In this document: positions 1 through 7,790 of the stretch, piece by piece
Layout: each line of letters begins with the position of its first letter
Numbering within the stretch: position 1 is the first letter of the stretch
NCBI GenBank assembly: GCA_013289195.1
Contig: JABDAI010000016.1
Span: 1-26,205, forward strand
Direction: 5' to 3'
Source: Verrucomicrobiota bacterium
GTDB taxonomy: Bacteria; Verrucomicrobiota; Verrucomicrobiae; Opitutales; CG1-02-43-26
Length of the DNA: 26,205 bases
The notes under the pieces: model-generated
What the model saw: the letters and a program-made list of their open reading frames with translations, nothing else
Database searches by the model: none
What the model was told of the DNA's origin: nothing
Translations under genes and position numbers: made by a program

Positions 1-1013
1 GTGGCAAGTACAGCTTGTGCTCCGACAGATTTTGCTTTTTTGATTCCCATTGAAAATGCTTCCCCATTTTCAGGATTTGGAGATTTGACAGTTGGGAATG
101 CCGGATCCATGCTCATTTGCTCATCCACTAATACAAGATCTACACCAGCCTTTTTCATTGCAGGAATCGCAATCATTTGTCCTGTGCCATGCAATGGCGA
201 ATACACAATCTTTGGCCGTTGATCTTTTACTACTTTTTTATCGAGAACTGTATTTAAAACAATTTCTTCATAAGCTTCATCAGCAGAATGGCTTAAAACA
301 ACAATTTCTTCTTTATCAATTTCTAAGTACTGAGCAATATCTGAAAGTTCCACCCCTTTGATTTCCCTAATAACCCCTTCGACATGCGGTGAAACCATTT
401 GCCCCCCGTCTTTATAATAGACTTTAAATCCATTATCAAAGGGAGGATTATGGCTAGCAGTAATAACAACACCAACCGTTGCATTCAAATAACGAACAGA
501 AAAACTTAATTGAGGCGTAGATCTCGGGCCATCAAAAATATAAACTTGCCCACCGAGTTTTCTCCAAGTCGAAGCCGTTAATAAACAAAAATGTTTGGAA
601 AAATACCTAACATCATATGCAATAACAAGCTTCGCCATTTCATCCTTTTCCAAATTTTTTCTACAATAACGATACAGACCTACAGTTGAACGTATGATAT
701 TGAAATCATTCAACATATTCGTGCCCACTGCGGCATATTCAGGGCCCTCTTTGGAGGTACCTTGTTCGATTTTAGTAACTAATTTCCCTATAGTACGACT
801 GCGCATGCCTCCAGTGCCGAAGAAAAGATGCTGGAAAAATCGATCATTCAGTTCAACCCAAGCTTTTTTTTGAACCAATTCTCCAATAGAATCGATTGCC
901 CATTGAGGCAAAAATCCTGCGTCCAACCACATTTTTATATTTTCATAGGCTGAAACAAGCAGACTTCCTTCGTTCTTTGCTTTTGCTAAATCATTTTCAA
1001 GACTGTGTACCAT
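1..1013 (-). CDS. Phosphoglucomutase/phosphomannomutase family protein, 3' part cut off by window edge
   Basis: Alpha-D-phosphohexomutases interconvert hexose-6-phosphate and hexose-1-phosphate, feeding nucleotide-sugar synthesis in the cytoplasm. Reading from ATG at 1013, about 337 codons are present with no stop before the edge. The phosphoserine loop TASHNP is at residues 185-190, with the catalytic Ser at 187. An FGTGGMR motif lies near residue 65, and YSPLHGTG near 271 is the usual mid-protein motif. The frame ends in a VLAT run, where the metal-binding DPDADR loop normally follows, so roughly the N-terminal 60% is visible. The start is 1 bp after the stop of the UAP1-like gene, so the two are translationally coupled. 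A mutase making sugar-1-phosphate beside an enzyme that uses it is a coherent pair. Glucose versus mannose or glucosamine preference cannot be read from the sequence. Confidence 0.9.
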   Translation of the reverse strand, partial: MVHSLENDLAKAKNEGSLLVSAYENIKMWLDAGFLPQWAIDSIGELVQKKAWVELNDRFFQHLFFGTGGMRSRTIGKLVTKIEQGTSKEGPEYAAVGTNMLNDFNIIRSTVGLYRYCRKNLEKDEMAKLVIAYDVRYFSKHFCLLTASTWRKLGGQVYIFDGPRSTPQLSFSVRYLNATVGVVITASHNPPFDNGFKVYYKDGGQMVSPHVEGVIREIKGVELSDIAQYLEIDKEEIVVLSHSADEAYEEIVLNTVLDKKVVKDQRPKIVYSPLHGTGQMIAIPAMKKAGVDLVLVDEQMSMDPAFPTVKSPNPENGEAFSMGIKKAKSVGAQAVLA

Positions 1014-1014
1014 T

Positions 1015-2430
1015 TTATTCTAAATAAATTTCTGTTAATATCTCTGGCTTTTGCGCTAACGATTGCCATTTTTCAATAAAAGCACTTTGGTTATCTGCGA
1101 AAAAAGGACTTATTTCAATATTAAAAACAGGAATAGTATCTTCACCGCAAGGAACATCTATATGCACCTTTTTAAGCCATTCAATATATAGACATAACTG
1201 ATCCTTTTTAAAAGACTCTAATGAATCGTCGCCTTCTGCATTTTTTATTGGGCTAAACTCCTCTTTTCGTGCAACTTCTAATAAAACTACATTTTCTGCT
1301 TCAGGAAGGGCATCAAAAATCAATCTTTCAAATTTGTAAGCATTGGGTTCTGCAGGAATAACAATCGCCTTATCTCTATCTAGAAATGTTACCTTTTTCT
1401 TTGTTTTATAAAAATGCAAAGGATTACTATTATTGATTTTTTGTATAAAATCTCGATTCATCAGATGAATTCCTGTATTACCGATATTAAACATTAATTC
1501 TCCCTGTACATCTTCCATTTCCAGCATTTTCTGGGAAACCTGCGAATATTCCACTACTTTAACGGTTTCATGGTCTTGGCAAAAAATACCTACACGTTCC
1601 GAAGCATTGCGTTTCTTAACCCCTTTACAGGACATTTCTGCCTTTGAAAGAACATGCAGCCCAATAAACAATGGGTCGATACACTTTACAAGAGGATTAT
1701 CCACCTGAAAGTAGCTCAGAATATCAATGCCTAACAATTCCATTTTTTCCAAAAGTCCATTAGAAGCCAATGCATTGAAACAACCTCCATGACCATCAGG
1801 AGCCATCGCAATTAAACCATTTTCATCCAAAATAAGTTTCCCATCAAAATCAAGAACGGCACATAAGTTTTGTCTAAAAAAATATACCTCTTGTAATCCA
1901 AAATAATTATTATCCAAAAAAAACTGATTAGTGAGATCGTGATTACCTTCACTCGTCATAATGAACCACGGAATTGTTGACTGATAACGCTTCTGTGCCA
2001 GTTGAATTTGTTCTGCAAATAGTTGAAATAAACTTTTCTTTTTAATTAATGTAACAGGCAACATGCCCTTGGGCCCAGAAAAACCTAAACGTGTTCCATC
2101 TCCGCCCGCGGCAAGAAGCGCGCTGACTCGCCCTTGTCGTATCATCTCTTCCCCCTTGATAATAAACTCTTTATAATCTTCATAATGCTCTTTAGGAAAA
2201 GATTGTAGCAATTGATTTACAGGCTTCAAATGTGTATGTATTTCACTTTCAATTTCTTGAGAGCGTACAGTATTGACCAATGTAGCGAGATTATCTAGAT
2301 CAATTAAACTAGCACGCTTAAGAAAATCCAATTGTTGTGGGGCCGATAAATCCTTAAATCTATTAAATACATGCCCTTGGCCAAATTGTTCGAATTTCCC
2401 TACTAGATCTTTTACCGAATCTAAATTCAT
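1015..2430 (-). CDS. UAP1/UDPGP-family UDP-sugar pyrophosphorylase
   Basis: This family makes a UDP-sugar and pyrophosphate from UTP and a sugar-1-phosphate. The 471-residue protein follows the eukaryotic UAP1 (AGX) pattern rather than GlmU or GalU. The nucleotide loop AAGGDGTRLG is at about 107-116, PKG at 120-122, an IPWFIMTSE segment near 153, APDGHGG at about 210-216 and FQVDNPLVK around 241-249. A VGIFC...VVEYSQVS stretch and FNIGNTGIH further on are also UAP-like. The likely product is UDP-GlcNAc or UDP-Glc, but the substrate is not certain. The ATG at 2430 overlaps the TGA of the upstream ftsB-like gene (ATGA), and the stop is 1 bp before the phosphohexomutase start. Related UDPGP-type enzymes occur in chlamydiae and other PVC bacteria as well as eukaryotes. 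Confidence 0.88.
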   Translation of the reverse strand: MNLDSVKDLVGKFEQFGQGHVFNRFKDLSAPQQLDFLKRASLIDLDNLATLVNTVRSQEIESEIHTHLKPVNQLLQSFPKEHYEDYKEFIIKGEEMIRQGRVSALLAAGGDGTRLGFSGPKGMLPVTLIKKKSLFQLFAEQIQLAQKRYQSTIPWFIMTSEGNHDLTNQFFLDNNYFGLQEVYFFRQNLCAVLDFDGKLILDENGLIAMAPDGHGGCFNALASNGLLEKMELLGIDILSYFQVDNPLVKCIDPLFIGLHVLSKAEMSCKGVKKRNASERVGIFCQDHETVKVVEYSQVSQKMLEMEDVQGELMFNIGNTGIHLMNRDFIQKINNSNPLHFYKTKKKVTFLDRDKAIVIPAEPNAYKFERLIFDALPEAENVVLLEVARKEEFSPIKNAEGDDSLESFKKDQLCLYIEWLKKVHIDVPCGEDTIPVFNIEISPFFADNQSAFIEKWQSLAQKPEILTEIYLE

Positions 2431-2741
2431 TTATTTATAGACTTTGGATTTTCATCGCTAAAACGAAATATGATTTCATTCTGTTCTACAAAACCGATGC
2501 GTTGACGGACTACCCATTCAAAAAAATTAGGATCATTATTGAAACGTTTGAGATAATCTTCTTGCACTTTTAATTCATTTTTGGCTTTAATTAAACGATC
2601 ATGTAAATTGCTGTGCGTTTGTTCAAAAATTTTACCTTCCCTGTATGTTTTTAGAAGCGATAGCCCGAACCCAAAGATTACTAGTAAAAATAATCCCGCA
2701 AATAATAGATATAAAAACTTGTACCAATGAATAACTTTCAT
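2427..2741 (-). CDS. FtsB/DivIC-like septum formation initiator protein
   Basis: This is a small bitopic membrane protein of the type that joins FtsL and FtsQ in the division complex. It has 104 residues: a short basic N-terminus, one transmembrane helix at about 8-30, then a charged coiled coil (about 35-70), and a C-terminal segment with FEWVVRQRIGFVEQNEIIFRF. That end resembles the DivIC/FtsB consensus, in which a coiled coil leads to a short motif of the type 'R...G.v..gE.v.r'. Length and topology fit the family. It is the first gene of the minus-strand trio and overlaps the UAP1-like gene by 4 bp. The ATG at 2741 has no strong Shine-Dalgarno sequence. The family is weakly conserved, so the name rests on topology and the C-terminal motif. 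Confidence 0.75.
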   Translation of the reverse strand: MKVIHWYKFLYLLFAGLFLLVIFGFGLSLLKTYREGKIFEQTHSNLHDRLIKAKNELKVQEDYLKRFNNDPNFFEWVVRQRIGFVEQNEIIFRFSDENPKSINK

Positions 2742-2814
2742 TTATTATCAATAGTTAATCAGCCTTATTTAATGGCCGTTATCAAGAATAAAACATCTAA
2801 AAAATAAATACTGT
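2742..2814. promoter_or_regulatory. Divergent intergenic region between ftsB-like and gspA-like genes
   Basis: These 73 bp of AT-rich sequence separate two divergently transcribed units and must carry both promoters unless one lies inside a gene. On the minus strand a TTGATA hexamer (near 2780) resembles a -35 box but has no convincing -10 at the right distance. On the plus strand only A/T-rich candidates are seen. No Shine-Dalgarno sequence precedes either ATG. Confidence 0.3.
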
Positions 2815-3624
2815 ATGTATCAAGACTATTTTGGATTTTCAGAAATGCCTTTCAATATTACCCCTGATCCCAAATTTCTATTTCTAAGCCCCATGCATCA
2901 TGATGCCTTAGCTTATCTGCGTTATGGTATTAAAGAAAAAAAAGGGTTCATCGTTCTTACCGGTGAAGTGGGTTGTGGCAAAACCACCCTTTGCCGCAAA
3001 CTATTAAATGAACTGGATAAAGATAAGTACGAGACTGCCCTCATCCTCAATCCCAGAGTTCAAGAACAGCAACTGCTTAGAGACTTTCTCCAAGAACTTG
3101 GAGAACCAGTCTCACCAAAGTCCGACATTGATTTGGTAGGCAAAATTAATAATATTCTTCTAAATCTTGCACAAAATGGTAAGGAAGTTGTTCTAATCAT
3201 TGATGAAGCACAAAATCTTTCATTCGAAGTTCTTGAGCAAATTCGTATTCTCTCAAACCTAGAAACCGATACCCAAAAATTGATCCAAATCATTCTCATG
3301 GGCCAACCCGAACTTAAAGATAAACTCAAACAAAAAGAATTGCGCCAACTCAAACAACGTATTTTAGTTCATTTTGATTTAAGTTCACTTTCTTTTAAAG
3401 AAACTTGCATGTATATCCAACATCGGCTAAATTTAACAAGAAGTTCTAGTAGACCCAATTTTACTTACTGGGCAATGAGAAAAATCTTTCACAAAAGTAA
3501 TGGTATTCCGCGAATCATAAATAATATTTGTGACAAGTCCTTACTCGCTTCTTTCGTAAGAGTAGGTGACTGCGTCAATTATGGAGACGTCGCTAGAGCC
3601 ATTAAAGAAATCCGTATTACATAA
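2815..3624 (+). CDS. GspA/ExeA-like AAA ATPase
   Basis: This is a cytoplasmic-facing AAA+ ATPase of the ExeA/GspA (also MshM-like) type. In type II secretion, the ExeA-ExeB complex helps place the secretin in the peptidoglycan. The 269-residue protein opens with the family's signature YFGFSEMPFNITPDPKFLF. Walker A is GEVGCGKTT at 50-58, and Walker B ends in DE at 130-131 (VVLIIDEAQ). The C-terminal arginine-rich lid (RLNLTR, GIPRIINNICD) is typical. It lacks the C-terminal transmembrane helix and peptidoglycan-binding domain of full-length Aeromonas ExeA, so it is the short ATPase-only form. The TAA stop overlaps the ATG of the next gene (TAATG), giving tight coupling to a GspB-like partner. 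No other type II secretion gene is in the window. Confidence 0.85.
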   Translation: MYQDYFGFSEMPFNITPDPKFLFLSPMHHDALAYLRYGIKEKKGFIVLTGEVGCGKTTLCRKLLNELDKDKYETALILNPRVQEQQLLRDFLQELGEPVSPKSDIDLVGKINNILLNLAQNGKEVVLIIDEAQNLSFEVLEQIRILSNLETDTQKLIQIILMGQPELKDKLKQKELRQLKQRILVHFDLSSLSFKETCMYIQHRLNLTRSSSRPNFTYWAMRKIFHKSNGIPRIINNICDKSLLASFVRVGDCVNYGDVARAIKEIRIT

Positions 3625-4622
3625 TGAGCCTTATTACTGATGCCTTAAAAAGAGTTGAGAAATCACTCAATGATAACTCCGCTGATCAAAAATTAAATCA
3701 ACCGATGCCTCCATTTCTCCCAGAATCCTCTGGTGGGAATAAAAAGCTTTTTTACATTGCACTCATAGGAGGTACACTTTTTTTTAGCATTCTCATTTTA
3801 CTATTAGTCCTAATTTTCTCTCCTTCTCCATCCGCAAAGACATCTTCAAATATCACCCCTCCACCTACTCCCAACACTTCAAATATTGCAATCAGCACTA
3901 ATGGAAGTAACGAAGAAAAAAACCTTCCAAGCGAGGAACCAGCAATTATTCCCACTATCCCCTCTACCCCAAGCAATGAGTTCCAAGAAGAAACTATTCC
4001 CGAGGAAAATTTTCCCACAGAAAATAGAATTGATACTACTGCAGTTGAGCTTCAAAAAGAACCTTTTCAAAACGCTGGCCTAGAAGAAACCAATGCGAAA
4101 GAATCATTGGCAGCATCATCTACTTCTGCGAATACCAATGATACTGCCAATAAAAAAGCTAAAGATCTCAATCAAGAACTTTTTGAAGGAGTAGTAGGTT
4201 TAGCATCTAAAGCCTTTACATCCAATCCAAATAAACCCAAACCTAGCAATTCCAGTAGCACGAACTCAGAGAATGCTGAAGCCACCGAAAATACGAAGGA
4301 AAACCAAAAACCAGCGGAAGAAAATTATACTCTAAGCACCGCTCAAGCAACGTTAGAAAATATTCAACGCGAATCTCAAGCAGCTGGAGAAACTCCAAAA
4401 ATTCCTGAAACGCCTAAAACAAAGATGCAACAATATATTGATTCTTTATGGGTTACAGGGGTAATGATTTCACAAGATGAGAGCATGGCTTTAATCAATA
4501 ACCGTGTTTTTACAAAAGGTGCAGTTATTGATGCTACGTTCAACTTAACTCTAGTTGACGTACAGCCTCAAAAAATTGTTCTTCAAGATAGCTCAGGCAC
4601 TCTTTATGATGTAAATTTTTAA
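3624..4622 (+). CDS. GspB-like bitopic membrane protein with long low-complexity linker
   Basis: The 332-residue protein is probably the membrane partner of the upstream ATPase. It begins with MSLITDALKRVEKS, a start typical of GspB/ExeB-associated proteins. One transmembrane helix follows at about 40-65 (LFYIALIGGTLFF). A linker of some 200 residues rich in Ser, Thr, Asn, Pro and Glu comes next. The C-terminal 65 residues form a compact domain (MQQYIDSLWVTGVMIS... ending TLYDVNF) with the GspB pattern of a VxGV-like strand, an INNRVFTKGAVI turn and a VxPxKIVLQD strand. That domain is related to GspC/PulC-like periplasmic folds. Topology: N-terminus in the cytoplasm, C-terminal domain in the periplasm. 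The linker is long enough to cross the peptidoglycan. The function is inferred from the pairing and C-terminal pattern. Confidence 0.72.
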   Translation: MSLITDALKRVEKSLNDNSADQKLNQPMPPFLPESSGGNKKLFYIALIGGTLFFSILILLLVLIFSPSPSAKTSSNITPPPTPNTSNIAISTNGSNEEKNLPSEEPAIIPTIPSTPSNEFQEETIPEENFPTENRIDTTAVELQKEPFQNAGLEETNAKESLAASSTSANTNDTANKKAKDLNQELFEGVVGLASKAFTSNPNKPKPSNSSSTNSENAEATENTKENQKPAEENYTLSTAQATLENIQRESQAAGETPKIPETPKTKMQQYIDSLWVTGVMISQDESMALINNRVFTKGAVIDATFNLTLVDVQPQKIVLQDSSGTLYDVNF

Positions 4623-4743
4623 TCAACTCTTTTGAATTTCAGTCTTTGAGACTTTTCTGGACGTTAAGCTAAGGATTTAATTTGGCTCCTTGATGTGCGG
4701 ACCAGTGATAGTCATTATAGGGATAAAGTTGTTGACGAGCATG

Positions 4744-4773
4744 ATACCAAATCTCATTCTAAAATGAACAAAT
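4744..4773 (+). repeat. Solo copy of a MITE-like element end
   Basis: This 30-bp stretch begins ATACCAAATCTCATTC and matches the reverse complement of 22283-22312 at 29 of 30 positions by eye; the only difference is one G/A transition. It lies between the convergent gspB-like and CBM9-like genes. A clear second end is not visible within about 150 bp, so it looks like a decayed or solo end of the element seen whole at 22161-22312. Confidence 0.6.
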
Positions 4774-4805
4774 AGTCGATTTCATTTAAAAAATATTGCC
4801 ACTAT

Positions 4806-4848
4806 TACCATGGAAAATGATTAGCTTAACCAAGGAATTTTCATGGTA
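4806..4848. terminator. Possible hairpin between convergent genes
   Basis: TACCATGGAAAAT (4806-4818) pairs with ATTTTCATGGTA (4837-4848), giving a 12-bp stem with one bulged G and an 18-nt loop. It starts about 12 nt downstream of the stop of the 974-residue minus-strand gene. A run of six T follows on the minus strand only after some 16 further bases, so it is at best a weak intrinsic terminator. The remaining gap sequence from 4623 to 4743 shows nothing I can identify. Confidence 0.3.
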
Positions 4849-4859
4849 GCTCTTTAACC

Positions 4860-7784
4860 TCAATAATTCGTAACCTTTGTCAAACGATTGTATACCTCTA
4901 TTTCAGATAAAGAAATTGTGGATGTGCCTGGCTTTTTTTCTGTTATTAAAATTCGTATTTCACTTAATTCTTGTTCTGGGAAAACAGCCCTTAGATGTGA
5001 GCCGCTTCTTCTGACAAATTCGCTTAAATCAACCCATGCGTTATTCTGAAGTACTTGTACCTTTGCATGTTCTATAGTGTCGGAAAAAAGCAAAATCTTT
5101 TCTATACGAGTCATCCTAGGCCAATGCAATTCTACCCATTGAGGTAAAGAATCGTCATCGCTTTTCCATAACAAACCATCAACAATTCCATCATTAACAC
5201 TGTGGATGGAACATAAATCGCTGCATGAAGAAGCTATTATTTTAATTCCACTATCTATAAAAGCTAGATTGCCTTCCTTCTTTCTTGCTTTATTAGCCTC
5301 TTCTATAGCTTGTTCAATAGCATTTAATGAATTAAATTCTCTCTTATATTCTTTTGTGGTATATATATGCGTAGCATAAGGCTCGAATTCATCTATAAAA
5401 TAATTCTCTTTAGTTTTAATAATTCTATTTTCTGATAAGACATACAATTGAGTAAAATCTTTAAAAAGAGTTGATTCAAATTTTACGATTTGTTTGTGAG
5501 GACTTGTATTAACAACAAAAAGACATTGATCTTTACCATCAACTCTCTGCGATGACATAATAACATTTGGATCATCACACTGTATTAAAATAGTCTCATC
5601 ACTCTTTGGGGCTAAAATGACGTCTTTTAATAAATATATCTCTTGTGCTAAATAATCAGCCCCTAATTTGATCTCAGGATAATTATAGACATACCGATGA
5701 TCATACCAAAAAAAGCCTTTTACGCCACCAATTACAGCTTGGTAAAACCTATTGCGTAATTCAGTAAAGCTTAAAAATCTTTTTGATTCGTTAGTACAAT
5801 GATACATTTGTAATCCTATCCAAAAAGCAGCTTTTCTACCTGCTATTTTATTAGCGACATCTAAATAATAGCTCATCCAGTCTAGTGGCCTACCCACGTC
5901 ATCATCTTTCATAAATGGAATTAATGTAGAGGCTATTGTGATGTCAGATATTCCAGCATACTTAGCAATGCCTTTTAATGATGAATTAACAATTACCACA
6001 GGATGGAAGGGATCTTCCTCCTTAATCATTGAATACAATCGTTTAAGTCTTTCAGGCAAAACTAAATTATTTTCTGGCAGATCCGCAATCAGCCACCCCA
6101 TCACTGCAGGATGTTTCTTTAAATTTTTAATTCGCCGTTGTATTGCCTGCGTTTCGGTTACAGTGAGTGGTCTTCCTTGATGCTTGCTTGCACTCACCAT
6201 TTCCTCAGTTACGTATGGATATATTATTGCATAGGAATTCGCTTTATGTATCTGATCGAGAAACTTTTTGATCTTTTCTTCATCCTGAATTAAATCCGTA
6301 GGCATGAATACTGTATTATATAAAGTTGAATTGATGAATTGCTGCTCGTCGGATAGCATTCGAAGCCAACCTTGAGGTAAAAATTCATTCCCATTATGGA
6401 TCAATGCGCCAGCATCATTTAACCTCCATTCATTATCTTCGTATCGTAATTTTCTTATATTTTCCTTGCTTTCTGCGATGACAGTTCCCTGACGATCAAT
6501 AATCCGTCCTTCCAAAATATAATTTCCAGGAACAAGATCCCCTAAAGGAAAATTGATTTCTTGCGTCCTTGCTAAATTTTCAATTTCTAATTCACTAATG
6601 AGATGTTTTGTTTTTTCTGTAACTAATTTAAAATGAAGCTTACTTTCTCTTAATATTTTTTGTGCCAATGACAAATTTACTAGCAACTTTAATTCTGGTA
6701 TGTATTCAGTAAAATAAATATTATTTCGATACCATGGATTTAATATTTCAAATTCCATTAAATTATAATTAACATTTACCCTCTCTTGCCTGGATTTAAA
6801 AACTTCTTTTACATTAGCTGCATTGACAATCTCAATTTGAAATTTTAATGGGTCTTGCCGCTCCACTGGTAGATTAAAAGCATAATCTTTCTTTCCATCG
6901 TTCTCAAGTGTATCCGTTATTACTTGCGCTATCATTGCTCCTTTCTGATTAATCTGTTTAAATAATAATTTGAATTTCTCATTCTCACCTGTCTCATTGC
7001 GGATTTGAACTTTTCCTGTCAAAATCCAGTCGCCTTTATCTGCTTCGATATGATACTCAGTTGGCCCTTTTATTTGCCAAAAGAACTTATCAAATTTTTC
7101 TACAGGAAAGGACAACTTACTAAACTTGGAAATGCAATAAAAACTTCCCATCATAGGGCTGAAAGACGAAAGCTCTCTCTTTTTCCCTACATATCTTTGC
7201 CTTGCAACATTAAAACTCCATCCCTCTTTTGACTCTCTATTTAACGCCAACTCTGCAAAAGGTATTGCTATTTCCAATGTCCAACATCGAGATCCTATTT
7301 TCGTTGCAGCCTGCCAATTCGCATCCCATTCAACATCGTAAAATTCTCCACCAAATCTTTGCTTAGCATCATATTGTATACCGACGGGATTAACTCCGAA
7401 ATGAAAATACTCATGCCGATCGCCAAAAGGATCTAACATCAGCTCAAAATGATCATCCTGAGAAATTGCCCCATCACGCCTAAATTCTTCAATTTTAAAA
7501 TGCCCTGGTTCAGATTCAAACATCCTTGCAGCCAAATAAAAATTCTCATCATCATAAGCTATTTGAAATTCTGTTTGGCATTCAGCTAATTTTTCTGAAT
7601 CTGTAATTAAAGTGAAATCCGTAAACCATACACCATTTTCCCATACATTATCCTCTAATTTTCCATCTATGTTAGGTTTTTCAGTTGTATAGTTTGCCAT
7701 TATTGCTCGATCGCTACTCAGTAGTTCATCACAAACGACTAGTAATCCAATCACAATAACAAAAATGCTTTTTATTAGTTTCAT
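4860..7784 (-). CDS. Exported multidomain protein: CBM9-like, barrel (glycoside-hydrolase-like) and discoidin domains
   Basis: The 974-residue protein has a signal peptide (basic MKLIK, hydrophobic core to about 18). Residues 30-235 match the CBM9-like pattern of carbohydrate-binding proteins: PNIDGKLEDNVWENG, DDENFYLAARM, DDHFELMLDPF, then WTLEIAIPFAEL. Two beta-rich segments follow (240-450). A barrel-like region at about 460-720 begins FLPQGWLRM and contains GWLIADLPE (563-571) and VKGFFWYDHR. In related barrels the second motif usually reads DEP; here it is DLP, so activity is uncertain. The C-terminal part (about 838-968) resembles a discoidin/F5-8C domain (WVELHWPR...ISLSEIEVYN). Start ATG 7784 is 6 bp after the kdsD stop, so it is cotranscribed with KDO genes. 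A surface or periplasmic glycan-binding role is likely; the substrate is unknown. Confidence 0.75.
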   Translation of the reverse strand: MKLIKSIFVIVIGLLVVCDELLSSDRAIMANYTTEKPNIDGKLEDNVWENGVWFTDFTLITDSEKLAECQTEFQIAYDDENFYLAARMFESEPGHFKIEEFRRDGAISQDDHFELMLDPFGDRHEYFHFGVNPVGIQYDAKQRFGGEFYDVEWDANWQAATKIGSRCWTLEIAIPFAELALNRESKEGWSFNVARQRYVGKKRELSSFSPMMGSFYCISKFSKLSFPVEKFDKFFWQIKGPTEYHIEADKGDWILTGKVQIRNETGENEKFKLLFKQINQKGAMIAQVITDTLENDGKKDYAFNLPVERQDPLKFQIEIVNAANVKEVFKSRQERVNVNYNLMEFEILNPWYRNNIYFTEYIPELKLLVNLSLAQKILRESKLHFKLVTEKTKHLISELEIENLARTQEINFPLGDLVPGNYILEGRIIDRQGTVIAESKENIRKLRYEDNEWRLNDAGALIHNGNEFLPQGWLRMLSDEQQFINSTLYNTVFMPTDLIQDEEKIKKFLDQIHKANSYAIIYPYVTEEMVSASKHQGRPLTVTETQAIQRRIKNLKKHPAVMGWLIADLPENNLVLPERLKRLYSMIKEEDPFHPVVIVNSSLKGIAKYAGISDITIASTLIPFMKDDDVGRPLDWMSYYLDVANKIAGRKAAFWIGLQMYHCTNESKRFLSFTELRNRFYQAVIGGVKGFFWYDHRYVYNYPEIKLGADYLAQEIYLLKDVILAPKSDETILIQCDDPNVIMSSQRVDGKDQCLFVVNTSPHKQIVKFESTLFKDFTQLYVLSENRIIKTKENYFIDEFEPYATHIYTTKEYKREFNSLNAIEQAIEEANKARKKEGNLAFIDSGIKIIASSCSDLCSIHSVNDGIVDGLLWKSDDDSLPQWVELHWPRMTRIEKILLFSDTIEHAKVQVLQNNAWVDLSEFVRRSGSHLRAVFPEQELSEIRILITEKKPGTSTISLSEIEVYNRLTKVTNY

Positions 7785-7790
7785 AAAATA

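Noticed and set aside
4669..4760. A 29-codon open run on the minus strand ending ARQQLYPYNDYHWSAHQGAK then stop, possibly a gene remnant.
   Set aside because: It begins inside the element-end repeat, has no start codon or recognised motif, and is short enough to occur by chance.
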